From Pelomonas sp041914785 (GTDB lineage: Bacteria > Pseudomonadota > Gammaproteobacteria > Burkholderiales > Burkholderiaceae_C), in contig JAYSCT010000004.1 in NCBI GenBank assembly GCA_041914785.1, positions 1 through 64,000 of the forward strand: DNA of 64,000 nt. The letters are read 5' to 3'. The notes under the pieces are model-generated. The model made no database searches, was not told where the DNA came from, and saw only the letters and a list, made by a program, of their open reading frames with translations. The position numbers and the translations under genes were made by a program. Shown piece after piece: positions 28,401-32,757 of the stretch. Within the stretch, counting starts at the first letter, position 1. Every line of letters begins with the position of its first letter.

Positions 28401-30031
28401 ACCTGGCCTGGAAATGGGGCACTGTCGGCCAGCTGGCCGCGGCCAACCCGTACAAGACGGCCGCGCCCACGGTCTTCACCATCGCGAGCACGGGCGGCTC
28501 GCTGTTCGGCGGCGTCGGCAACGACACGCTGACCGGCGGCACCGGCGACGACCTGCTGGACGGCGGCACCGGCAACGACGCGATGGCCGGCGGCGTGGGC
28601 AACGATACCTACGTCGTCGACTCGATGTCCGACACCGTCACCGAGAACGCCAGCGAGGGCGCGGACCTCGTGCAGGCCAGCATCAGCTGGACGCTGGGCG
28701 TGAACGTGGAGAACCTGACGCTGACCGGGGCCGCCGCCATCAACGGCACCGGCAACACGCTGGACAACGTGCTGGTGGGCAACGGCGCCGCCAACACGCT
28801 GACCGGCCTGGCCGGCAACGACGTGCTGGACGGCGGCGCGGGCGCCGACACCTTGATCGGTGGCACCGGTAACGACAGCTATGTCGTCGACAACCTCGGC
28901 GACGTCATCACCGAGAACGCGGGCGAGGGCACCGACAGCGTGACCGCGTCCGTCAGCTACACGCTGGCGGCAAATGTCGAGAACCTGGCGCTGGCCGGCA
29001 CCGCCAACCTGAACGCCACCGGCAACGCGCAGGACAACCAGCTGACCGGCAACAGCGGCGACAACCTGCTGGACGGCGGCGCCGGTGCGGACGCGATGGC
29101 CGGCGGCGCCGGCAACGACACCTACATCGTCGACAACGCCGGCGACACCGTCACCGAGGCTGCCAACGCCGGCACGGACGTCGTGCAGTCCTCCATTAGC
29201 TTCGCGCTGCCCATCCACGTCGAACAGCTGATCCTGACCGGATCGGCCGCCATCAACGCGACCGGCAACGCGCAGGACAACCAGCTGACCGGCAACAGCG
29301 GCGACAACGTGCTGGACGGCGGCGCAGGCGCCGACGCGATGGCCGGCGGCGCGGGCAACGACACCTACGTCGTCGACAACGCCGGCGACACGGTCACGGA
29401 AGGCGCCAACGCCGGCACGGACACCGTGCAGGCCTCGGTGTCGCACACGCTGGATGCCAACGTCGAACACCTGACGCTGACGGGCGGCGCCGCCATCAAC
29501 GGCACCGGCAACACGTTGGACAACCGCATCACCGGCAACGCCGCGGCCAACACGCTGGACGGCGGTGACGGCAACGACACGCTGACCGGTGGCGGCGGCC
29601 TGGACCGGCTGCTGGGCGGCAACGGCGACGACACGCTGGTGGCCGCGTCGCCGGCCGACCTGGCCGCGGCCGACGGCGGCGCGGGCGTGGACCTGCTGAA
29701 GTTCACGAGCGTCGGCGCCAGCTTCGACATCGCGTCGCTGATCAACGTTGCCCGCAACATCGAGGCGCTGGACCTGCGCAACGGCAGCGCCGGCAGCATC
29801 GATCTGTCCAGCCTGGGGCTGACCAGCATCACCGACGCGAACCACACGCTGACGCTGAAGCTCGACACCGGCGACGTCATCAACGTGGGGGCCGGCACGC
29901 AGCTGCAGCAACTCACGACCGGCACCGACCCTTACGGCAACGCGCTGGTCGACTACGCCGTGCTGGAAGACCAGGCCGGCGTCTGGGTGCAGACGTCGAC
30001 GCTGCACGTCGTGGCGGGAGGCGGCGGCTGA
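13442..30031 (+). CDS. Giant RTX-repeat type I secreted protein, putative adhesin (5529 aa)
   Basis: Predicted surface-attached or released calcium-binding repeat protein. There is no Sec signal peptide, as expected for T1SS cargo. Residues 1-70 form a small beta-rich N-terminal domain (VDLVLVMADGTQHVLQG) reminiscent of the prefix region of BapA/LapA-type adhesins. A Pro-rich linker lies near 105-180 and a beta-domain near 230-345. RTX blocks follow: about 12 type-A repeats of 79-80 residues, then about 37 type-B repeats of 81 residues, interrupted by two LamG-like domains and one PA14-like domain. Ca-binding nonapeptides of the GGAGNDTL form end most blocks. No cysteine was noticed. The C-terminus ends in a short hydrophobic-acidic stretch typical of T1SS signals. 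Last gene of the secretion run. Confidence 0.92.
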   Translation: MDNGKVVIHPPSGDATVKLALSRAAVAKVQVAGVDLVLVMADGTQHVLQGAALRALADPDFKLQFQDGATEASSLITQAGPVNITDTLLRTVEKNTTDADTPAPAARESSSDMPPPPKPLVESGMVSGTGGGEGASKAEFHDEARPFSLVIQVAPRPAGGPPGGGTPPPPPTAAVLTVAGQVHNVTGQEVSGTTITGSGGSAESATDFSAAAQAAPELIQGTSGDDTINGDGGKGMGSGWARQFDISLSAKAGALVKTVVITGLPDGFEVVGATKGATGWDLTVPTDPAAATRYGVMVRYAVASDAAAAPSTTFDLVVTATADIDGATIEGKLTLPAIVRDVASAADMAYDVGGKAGVVFPAFGLGDVIDGGAGNDTINGLVGADRLLGGAGNDKLDGGAGSDWLVGGEGADKLVGGTGNDTASYEGSGAGVSVDLAASTASGGDADGDTLEGIENLAGSGGADQLRGDAGINKLDGGSGNDVLEGRGGADQLVGGAGTDTAVYSGSTAGVTIDLAAGTGKGGEAEGDTLSQVENVIASDHDDTLRGDAAANVLQAGAGDDLLEGRGGADTLQGGAGSDTASYASSAAGVNVSLGTGQGSGGDATGDRLQDIEHLTGSGFNDLLIGSAGDNKLDGGAGDDELEGGEGADTLVGGEGRDTASYVDALTGVTANLANAALNTGEARGDTYSGIENLAGSENDDLLIGDGFDNVLIGNPGNDGLQGGAGDDTLIGGAGADQLDGGDGTDTASYADSQEGVKVDLTGATPNTGGDAAGDTLVNVENLTGSRFSDRLVAGDGNNVLDGGRGNDVLIGGAGADTLIGGDGSDTADYSTSTVAVQINLTTGVVTGGDATGDTFQSIENLTGGTGDDQLTGEASANTLIGGAGNDTLSGLAGNDKLDGGDGDDLLDGGTGADQLTGGAGSDTATYAASAQGVRVNLATGIGQGGDAEGDRLTGIENLTGSDKDDQLTGTAGVNKLVGGGGDDVLDGGDGADVLDGGDGSDTASYASATAGVAASLLAPGTNTGAAAGDSYLSIENLTGSNYSDTLTGDANANVISGGDGDDVIEGRGGADVIQGGPGNDTLSYAASAAAVQVDLVAGTGNGGDAQANVISGIENLIGSNFGDALKGDANDNRLDGGNGDDLLEGGAGADQLLGGAGNDTASYVGATAGVKASLVNAATNAGDAAGDSFQSIENLTGSAFDDTLEGDAGVNRLVGGAGDDVLIGGAGADVLSGGAGSDTASYAGALGGLTVSLADTTLNTGDAAGDSFDSIENLAGSSFDDVLIGTTGANRLDGGAGNDLLNGGAGADALIGGAGIDTATYAASTAAVTVNLGTGRGSGGDAQGDTLAGIENLIGSAFDDQLTGAAGTNVLTGGAGSDTYTVDDSTDVIVEAAGEGTDSVNASVSYALSANVENLTLTGTADIDATGNVLDNVLTGNAGNNLLDGGLGADRMAGGAGDDSYVVESTGDVVTENFGEGTDTVRSSISYTLVANVENLVLTGTASNSATGNALDNVITGNSGNNVIDGGAGADTMAGGAGDDTYVVDNAGDTVTEGAGEGTDLVRSSVSFTLGANVEHLTLTGTANIDATGNALANTLTGNAGNNVLDGKAGADQMAGGAGDDTYVVDNAGDQITEAANEGTDLVRSSISWTLGDNLENLSLLGAGNIDATGNAADNVITGNAGANLIDGKAGADTMAGGAGDDSYIVDNSGDTVAEDANAGYDTIRSSVSYALSANVEELQLTGSGNISGTGNELDNRIVGNSGNNLIDGGAGADAMLGGAGDDTYLVDDAGDTVTEAAGGGTDLVRSSVSFTLGANVENLVLTGTAPINATGNDLDNALTGNSGNNVLDGGLGADVMAGGAGNDTYVVDNAADVVTENAGEGTDTVRAGFSYTLGAHLENLVLTGTGDLNGTGNALDNALTGNSGNNTLDGGLGADAMAGGAGNDVYVVDNSGDTVTENAGEGIDLVQSGVSFRLGANIEQLTLTGTANIDGTGNALANVITGNAGNNVLDGGAGADVLTGGAGDDTYVVDNAGDSITEQAGEGMDLVRSSVTWTLGANLENLTLTGGADIDATGNALANVITGNGGNNLIDGRTGADQMAGGAGDDTYVVDNAGDTVTENAGEGTDLVRAGISWVLGANVENLQLTGSGDLNATGNELDNQLTGNGGDNLLDGKAGADAMAGGAGDDTYVVDNAGDTVTEGVGEGADQVFASVSFRLGENLEDLTLLGAANINATGNSAANRLTGNSGNNQLDGGAGADQMAGGAGDDSYVVDNAGDVVTENAGEGTDTIRSSVTLVLPANVENLVLTGSANIDATGNALDNVITGNAGNNTIDGGAGADAMAGGAGNDSYLVDNAGDTVLEAAGEGTDLVRSSVTFTLGPNLENLLLTGIANIDGTGNELANQITGNSGNNTLDGGAGADALAGGAGNDTYVVDDLGDTVTEFSGQGTDTVRSSVTFALGANLERLVLTGTGDINATGNELDNQLTGNLANNTLDGGQGADAMAGGAGNDIYVVDNAGDVVTENAGEGTDTVRASISYALGANVENLVLTGTGNLGATGNELDNQITGNAGANLIDGGTGADRMAGGAGDDTYLVDNAGDTVTEAVGEGTDLVRSSVSFTLSANVENLVLTGAADIDGTGNGQANQLTGNSGNNVLDGGAGADVMTGGLGDDTYGVDNAGDQVIEASGEGTDTVRSSISYTLGATLENLVLTGTGNISGTGNAGANSITGNAAANVIDGGAGADTMAGGGGDDTFYVDTAGDVVVEDVGAGNDTEISSVSRVLEANVENLILTGSANLTGTGNELANQLTGNAGNNTLDGGAGADLMAGGAGDDVYVVDDAGDQVVENPGEGTDTVRAAASFALGANIENLILTGTASVDGTGNELDNVITGNSGANVLDGGAGADRLVGGTGNDTYVIDDAGDVIVENAGEGTDTVRSGISYTLGANLENLVLTGTDRIDATGNTVANVITGNVNNNLIDGGLGADTMSGGAGNDTYLVDNAGDVVIEAAGEGVDLVRASVSFALGANVENLVLTGSNDINATGNSLANQLTGNSGANVLDGGAGADQLAGGTGDDTYIVDNGSDAITEYTAEGYDTVQASVSWTLGPNLEALVLLGSNNLNGTGNDLANSLTGNTGNNVLDGGLGADVMAGGAGNDTYVVDNAGDVVTENPGEGSDTVQASISYVLVNEVENLTLTGTANLNGTGNALDNVITGNSGNNTLDGGAGADRMVGGAGNDSYIVDNSGDTVVEAAGGGTDTVSASLSHGLADNVENLVLTGTADIDGTGNALNNQITGNAGANVLDGGEGDDRLVGGAGNDIYVVDSVGDLITENAGEGTDTVRSSVSWVLGANLENLELTGADAIDATGNGLVNLLTGNEGNNQLDGGAGADQMTGGLGDDTYVIDNAGDVVVEFFGEGTDTVLTGISYTLTANVETLVLTGTGDINGTGNALGNTITGNSGNNQLDGGQGADVLVGGAGNDTYVVDNVGDSLYEQAGGGTDTVLSSVSWALAANFENLTLTGSANISATGNSAANVLTGNAGNNLIIGGGGADTINAGAGADTILVADLAFASVNGGSGVDSLKLDGLGVSNVNQLTAKVQGIEVLDFFGGTAETVTVRSADVNTAGFVGADGGGKLELLLDGNDLLLLNSSDYNNATDYRTNAPDVLLTNGNTGKLLTAIAAGGVNLAIDISGLVLPSLSDLRTLWGMSADPTFASIAGKITWLDATDLDGNGTSSGLGEAGLINGNGNLSTWVDKSGSGNNFTQATASASPKLDLTGLNGQPTISFDGNDNLTSSLWVGQNYSLFVVGQLTGTQNGRLVSSSTDNSLIGWHGGYQDQLYGQNWVSQTNGTVQPNTPILYTAADQVGAGVLYKNGVALPATGSTFDGWLGKVQLSGYGGANNEASRGAVSELLVFDHVLSAGEQRVIENYLATKWGVGTAANLTGGALGTVGLDALWTGAKIQFGTASAETLTAAYNGASARGTGRVDAVVFGGDGNDTLNGGVRVDALFGGNGNDTLDGKAGADWMAGGAGNDTYTIDDVGDTVVEEANAGTDLVLSAVSYTLTANVENLTLTGTAAINGAGNALANTILGNSGANRIDGGAGADTMTGGAGNDVYFVDNAGDLVNENAGEGTDAVYASTSYTLAANVENIYYIGRTAGTITGNTANNQLYASVYSGIATTMVGGTGDDSYYQQADSFGNFNLNLNVVENAGEGTDTVYLQRTTNNATVLSFTLPANVENLDLSSSYNVNGVGNALDNVLTGPSNLGTPNAVSLTGGAGNDTYIVSLPFTSIVENSGEGTDTVQASIDFRAPANVENLTAGNQNNLKLFGNALNNTLTGTQANERLDGGAGNDTMVGGAGDDTYVVDSASDVITDTVGLDSVETSLASYTLGTGLERLSFTDTGAHTGTGNALANLIVGNSGNDTLAGLDGNDTLYGGGGADTLNGGNGDDLLVAGSRPSPFAGQQQSGLRGEYWNNQSWLGVPVLTRQDADINFNWASGSPATGVIGVDNFSARWTGYINIATAGTYTFAVRSDDAASLSIDGQFLVSSTYAAGQVNSLALTLSAGLHAIQMQSNEGTGGAYAQLLWTTPSSATMTAVPSSVFSYGDAAATDAAGDTLNGGAGNDTLVGGPNIDVLAGGTGDDTYVVANQADTLVEAAGEGTDTVQSSATFTLASLPNIENITLTGSAAVNATGNAAANTLTGNAAANTLDGGDGNDTLIGGGGADTLIGGNGNDNLTGDGGSTLQGGDGDDVLRLGNVSAWTPGQLNNLSLWLDAADLDGDGVREGFAESGLTADGRVALWRDKSGNGRDATASNGSYEPFFIADGMNGLPTLRLDGLDDRLSVSLPTIASGGSLYWVQRSGDSFSMPMYTGASGSAWLLISGQGDNTTDVVGSGNTNLKSAWTVDGTLQTWNTRANVYTTLTEATHVVSTVNQALSFNGTLTIGSTYGGQWNTSADYSEVIVTGTTLSAADQQRLDGYLAWKWGTVGQLAAANPYKTAAPTVFTIASTGGSLFGGVGNDTLTGGTGDDLLDGGTGNDAMAGGVGNDTYVVDSMSDTVTENASEGADLVQASISWTLGVNVENLTLTGAAAINGTGNTLDNVLVGNGAANTLTGLAGNDVLDGGAGADTLIGGTGNDSYVVDNLGDVITENAGEGTDSVTASVSYTLAANVENLALAGTANLNATGNAQDNQLTGNSGDNLLDGGAGADAMAGGAGNDTYIVDNAGDTVTEAANAGTDVVQSSISFALPIHVEQLILTGSAAINATGNAQDNQLTGNSGDNVLDGGAGADAMAGGAGNDTYVVDNAGDTVTEGANAGTDTVQASVSHTLDANVEHLTLTGGAAINGTGNTLDNRITGNAAANTLDGGDGNDTLTGGGGLDRLLGGNGDDTLVAASPADLAAADGGAGVDLLKFTSVGASFDIASLINVARNIEALDLRNGSAGSIDLSSLGLTSITDANHTLTLKLDTGDVINVGAGTQLQQLTTGTDPYGNALVDYAVLEDQAGVWVQTSTLHVVAGGGG
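14702..17575 (+). repeat. Type-A RTX repeat array (about 12 units of 79-80 codons)
   Basis: Units start DTASY and run through a beta segment (AGVxVxL), GGDAxGDTL, xIENLxGS, then two or three RTX nonapeptides. Most are 237 bases; units four and six carry an extra nonapeptide or two. Counted by eye from the translation. Confidence 0.85.
17576..24136 (+). repeat. Type-B RTX repeat array, core block (27 units of 243 bases)
   Basis: Each 81-codon unit has the form DTYVVDNAGDTVTE, GEGTDLVRSSVS, LGANVENLVLTG, ATGNALDN, then TGNSGNNVLDGGAGAD and MAGGAGND. Period is close to exactly 243 bases over 6.5 kb. Ten further, more divergent B units occur between and after the inserted domains up to 29600, giving about 37 in all. 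Confidence 0.88.
24600..25270 (+). other. First LamG/concanavalin-like domain within the RTX protein
   Basis: Non-repeat insert at about residues 3720-3943. It opens with TWLDATDLDGNGTSSG, followed by WVDKSGSGNNFTQA, LNGQPTISFDG, a jelly-roll-like run, and ends GEQRVIENYLATKWG. This pattern is common in secreted carbohydrate- or surface-binding modules. Binding activity is inferred, not shown. Confidence 0.65.
26856..27283 (+). other. PA14-like domain within the RTX protein
   Basis: At about residues 4472-4614 the sequence reads LRGEYWNNQSWLG, RQDADINFNW, NFSARWTGYI, TYTFAVRSDDAASLSIDGQ and GLHAIQMQSNEGTGGAYAQL. The GEYW, RW(T/S)G and DDxxxLxIDG elements are the PA14 hallmarks. PA14 modules of adhesins usually bind glycans; the ligand here is unknown. 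Confidence 0.8.
27771..28430 (+). other. Second LamG-like domain within the RTX protein
   Basis: At about residues 4777-4996, beginning LWLDAADLDGDGVREG, then WRDKSGNGRDATAS, MNGLPTLRLDG and ending DQQRLDGYLAWKWG. It is clearly homologous to the first insert (same opening, DKSGxG and closing motifs) but strongly diverged, so an old internal duplication or two separate acquisitions of one family. Confidence 0.65.
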
Positions 30032-30281
30032 GCGGCGGGCTCACCGCCAGCTCGCCTGAATTGCTGACAATGTGCATTATGTTTATTTTTCCGCCAGCGA
30101 CACTGCGCCTTATGGCGGAATGTGCCACATTGGCAGGACTCCGGTCAACCTAGTAACTTTGACGGGGTCGAAAACGTGCACTCTCACGATGAGAAACGAC
30201 ACTGTGGGCCGTTGCACGGTCAACTGGCACCGCAACGGTGCCGTCGTTGACATCAGTTGCCAAACGCCCCAGAGTTTAGCC
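30032..30281. other. AT-richer spacer between RTX operon and parDE operon
   Basis: 250 bases without a gene. The segment 30061-30180 is visibly richer in A and T than the flanks. CCGCCA and TGGCGG at about 30091-30118 form an interrupted inverted repeat. No classical terminator follows the RTX stop. This is a plausible junction between chromosomal secretion locus and mobile element, but no attachment-site repeat can be identified without the other end. Confidence 0.4.
30219..30251. promoter_or_regulatory. Nested inverted repeat, candidate ParD operator
   Basis: GGCACCG (30226-30232) and CGGTGCC (30236-30242) are a perfect 7-bp pair around CAA. Outside them GTCAAC (30219-30224) and GTTGAC (30246-30251) form a second perfect pair. 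It lies 30 bases before the parD start. Toxin-antitoxin operons of this family are autoregulated through such palindromes, so this is the natural candidate site. Confidence 0.5.
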
Positions 30282-30533
30282 ATGCCCACCGAAACCATGA
30301 ACATCGCACTGCCGGACGTGATGCGCGACTACGTGGCCCGCCGCGTCGAGTCCGGCCAGTATGGGAACACCAGCGAGTACGTGCGCGACCTGATCCGCAG
30401 GGATCAACAGGAGCAAGGTCTGGCACGTCTTCGGTCGTTGCTGATGGATGGCCTGGCCAGCGGCCCGGCGGATCCGATCGCTCAGTCCTTCTGGGATGAG
30501 GTCGACGCCGCGGCCGGCAGCGCTTCCGAGTGA
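30282..30533 (+). CDS. parD: ParD-family antitoxin
   Basis: Predicted ribbon-helix-helix antitoxin of 83 residues that would bind and neutralise the ParE toxin encoded next and repress the operon. The N-terminus MNIALPDVMRDYVARRVESGQYGNTSEYVRDLIRRD is the diagnostic ParD/CopG-like DNA-binding block. The C-terminal half, ending WDEVDAAAG, is the toxin-wrapping segment. The start could be 30282 or the second ATG at 30297, which matches the usual ParD N-terminus more closely; neither has a strong ribosome-binding site. The stop overlaps the GTG start of parE. Confidence 0.88.
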   Translation: MPTETMNIALPDVMRDYVARRVESGQYGNTSEYVRDLIRRDQQEQGLARLRSLLMDGLASGPADPIAQSFWDEVDAAAGSASE

Positions 30534-30862
30534 GTCACGTACAGGCACGGCTGCGGCCGGCAGCGCGTGAGGACGTGCTGTCTGAGGTGCGTTACTACCG
30601 CCGCGAAGCCGGCGTCGTGGTCGCTCAGCGGCTGCGTGACGTCATTCAGGCGGCGCTCGCGCAGCTGGAGCGACAGCCCAGCATCGGTTCGCCCAACCTG
30701 GGCGCCGCCCTCCAGGTACAAGGCCTGCGGACCTGGCGGCTCGACGGGTTCCCGCTGTCCATCTGGTACTTCCCGCGCGGCGATCACCTCGACGTCGTGC
30801 GCCTGGTCGGGCATCGGCAGGATGCATACGCCGTCCAGTTGCTCCTGGAATCCGATCCTTGA
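30530..30862 (+). CDS. parE: ParE-family toxin
   Basis: RelE/ParE-superfamily toxin of 110 residues; relatives inhibit DNA gyrase. The family pattern is clear: RLRPAAREDVLSEVRYYRREAG at the N-terminus, then a central IGSPNLG and a C-terminal beta sheet (RTWRLDGFPLSIWYF, then LDVVRLVGHRQD). GTG start overlaps the antitoxin stop. Its own stop overlaps the TTG that begins the recombinase gene, so antitoxin, toxin and recombinase form one coupled operon. Confidence 0.88.
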   Translation: MSHVQARLRPAAREDVLSEVRYYRREAGVVVAQRLRDVIQAALAQLERQPSIGSPNLGAALQVQGLRTWRLDGFPLSIWYFPRGDHLDVVRLVGHRQDAYAVQLLLESDP

Positions 30863-31788
30863 GTCCCGACCAGCCGCCCAAGAAAAAGCGCGGCCGCCCG
30901 CCGGCACCAGCGCCAGATCCACTGGTTCAGGCCTTCCTGGATGCGGTGTGGGTCGAGGACGGGCTCAGCGGCAACACGCAGGCCGCCTACAGGCGAGACC
31001 TGCAGGGCCTCGTCAAGTTCCTCGGCGGCCGCTCGCTGGACAGCTGCACCGAGGTCGATCTGCTCAGCTACGGTGTCGAGCGATTCGAGGCGTCCAAGCC
31101 GAGTAGCGCGAACCGGCGGCTGTCGACCTTCAAGCGCTACTTCCGCTGGGCGATCCGCGAGGGCCGCATGACTTCGGATCCAACGCTGAAGCTCATCAGC
31201 TCCAAGCAGCCCATGCGGAACCCGAAGCTGCTCACCGAGCACCAGGTGGAGGGGCTGCTGATGGCCCCGGATGTTTCCAAACCCTTGGGCATGCGCGACC
31301 GCGCCATCCTGGAACTGATGTACGCGAGCGGGCTGCGCGCGACCGAGCTGGTGACGCTCAAGAGTGCCCATGTCTCGTTGAAGGATGGCGTGGTGCACGT
31401 CACCGGCAAGGGCGCGAAGTCGCGCGTCGTTCCGTTCGGCCAGGTGGCCGGCGAGTGGATTCACCGTTACCTCGCTCGAGCGCGTCACGAGATCCTCGGT
31501 GGCCAGGCCTGCGACGAGCTGTTCGTGACCAAGCGTGGCGGGCCTATGACCCGTCAGATGCTGTGGGCCATGATCAAGCACCATGGAAAAGCCGCAGGCA
31601 TCGACCTGCTGCCGTCGCCTCACACGCTGCGCCACTCGTTCGCGACGCACCTGATAGATCACGGTGCCGACTTGCGGGCCGTGCAGTTGCTGCTCGGGCA
31701 CGCTGACCTGTCAACGACGCAGATCTACACCCATGTGGCGCGTGCGCGCCTCAAGGCGCTGGTCGCTGCGCATCATCCGCGCGGCTGA
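30859..31788 (+). CDS. xerD: XerD-like tyrosine recombinase
   Basis: Site-specific recombinase of 309 residues. The N-terminal SAM-like core-binding domain spans about 25-110 and the catalytic domain about 125-309. All catalytic residues are present: R160 (SGLRATEL), K184 (GKGAKSR), H255 and R258 (HTLRHSF), H281 (LLGHADL) and the nucleophile Y290 (STTQIYTHV). The TTG start overlaps the ParE stop by four bases; no nearer ATG precedes the core domain. It reads like cellular XerD, but the setting beside a toxin-antitoxin pair and a conjugation module suggests an element-borne copy that may act in integration or multimer resolution. A basic AT-hook-like KKKRGRPP opens the protein. Confidence 0.87.
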   Translation: MSPDQPPKKKRGRPPAPAPDPLVQAFLDAVWVEDGLSGNTQAAYRRDLQGLVKFLGGRSLDSCTEVDLLSYGVERFEASKPSSANRRLSTFKRYFRWAIREGRMTSDPTLKLISSKQPMRNPKLLTEHQVEGLLMAPDVSKPLGMRDRAILELMYASGLRATELVTLKSAHVSLKDGVVHVTGKGAKSRVVPFGQVAGEWIHRYLARARHEILGGQACDELFVTKRGGPMTRQMLWAMIKHHGKAAGIDLLPSPHTLRHSFATHLIDHGADLRAVQLLLGHADLSTTQIYTHVARARLKALVAAHHPRG

Positions 31789-31806
31789 GCGTCGTTGACG
31801 ATTGGT

Positions 31807-32301
31807 CTATCGCAAGGGCATCCATCGGTTGACGCGTCGCGGCCGCCTGGCCGTGCGCACGTGGGGCGCGCGCGGCTCTATCAACTCCGCACCCTGTGCG
31901 CCTGCCTTCCACCTCGCCCTGATTCTTGCCTTGGCAAGAGAGCCGGTGGGCTCGCCAGGTGTGTAGAAGCGATCATTGGCACATCCATCGGACGATGCCT
32001 TCATCAGCTCGGTCACCTGGGCGCGCAGCTCCCGGTTCTGCTCCGTCAGCGCGGTGACCAGCGCGCGCAGCTGGGCCTCCAAGTTGGCATGGTCGGCATC
32101 GATCTGCGACTGGCCCCAGCGGGATGACCAATACAGCGCGAGGACTGCGCATCTAGGCACGGGCACGGTTTGATCCAGCCAGAGACGAAACGTCCGCGCT
32201 GGCACGCCGAGGACCTCCAACGCACGGGGCTCGCCGACGTCATCGACGAGCCGTCGAAACGCCTCGATGCCCCACATCTGGCTGGGCGCGTCTCTCACCA
32301 T
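31807..32301 (-). CDS. Unknown protein with possible HTH and coiled coil
   Basis: Not recognised; 164 residues. The N-terminal half (AFRRLVDDVGEPRALEVLGVPARTF, then LWLDQTVPVPRCAVLALYW) looks like a helix-turn-helix found in small phage and ICE regulators. The middle (ANLEAQLRALVTALTEQNRELRAQVTEL) is a short coiled coil and the C-terminus is basic. The start at 32301 is supported by GGAGG five bases upstream. It is convergent with xerD and divergent from the gene at 32422. A regulator role is only a guess. Confidence 0.6.
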   Translation of the reverse strand: MVRDAPSQMWGIEAFRRLVDDVGEPRALEVLGVPARTFRLWLDQTVPVPRCAVLALYWSSRWGQSQIDADHANLEAQLRALVTALTEQNRELRAQVTELMKASSDGCANDRFYTPGEPTGSLAKARIRARWKAGAQGAELIEPRAPHVRTARRPRRVNRWMPLR

Positions 32302-32421
32302 TGATGCCTCCCTGGCACGCACAAGCTGTCAGTCCAGTTTGCATGTGCGCTGGTGCAGCCATTTCCCAATGTCGAGCCCTCTGTCCGTCTACAGTTGCCG
32401 GTCTCCTCACTATCCCTGACC

Positions 32422-32757
32422 ATGACCCACGACGATGAGAACCGGCGCTGGCTGCAAGGCGAGCTGGACTCCACGCTGAGCAAGATCGAAGACCTGAACG
32501 GCCAGGTCGAGGCGCTCGCAGTGGCTGCGCAGGACCTGGAGCTGCGCGAGCATCGCCTGCAGCTCAGTCTCGAAGCCTCATGCCACCCGCGCACCCTCTA
32601 CAACGACAGGAAGCCGGCGGACATTGCGATCGAGCTCGGCCAGGTGCGCGCGGGCATCGACGAGTTGGCGCGCTTTCAACGTGACGTGGCCAGGAACCTG
32701 AGGCTCACCAACGACCGACAGCGAAGCCTGCAGCAGGATCTGGATCGACTCGCATGA
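32422..32757 (+). CDS. Unknown coiled-coil protein
   Basis: Not recognised; 111 residues from the ATG at 32422 (MTHDDENRRWLQG), an upstream GTG at 32353 being possible. Mostly charged helix with heptad-like Leu spacing (DSTLSKIEDLNGQVEALAVAAQDLELREHRL), no signal peptide or membrane segment. Its stop overlaps the ATG of the next gene, so the two form an operon. Probably an accessory ICE gene. Confidence 0.55.
   Translation: MTHDDENRRWLQGELDSTLSKIEDLNGQVEALAVAAQDLELREHRLQLSLEASCHPRTLYNDRKPADIAIELGQVRAGIDELARFQRDVARNLRLTNDRQRSLQQDLDRLA

Noticed and set aside
14702..29600. Regular repeats that could suggest a CRISPR array
   Set aside because: Period is about 237-243 bases, inside one long reading frame, and encodes RTX nonapeptides; there are no short repeats with unique spacers and no cas genes.
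20564..30007. Open frame of 3147 codons on the minus strand across the RTX gene
   Set aside because: It is the antisense of the repeat array; the regular GC-rich codons prevent stops. The plus-strand product has clear RTX domains, and the minus product is low-complexity Val/Ala/Gly/Arg.
30091..30118. Possible terminator after the RTX gene
   Set aside because: The inverted repeat has a long loop, and the adjacent T-run lies on the wrong side of the stem for termination of the RTX transcript.
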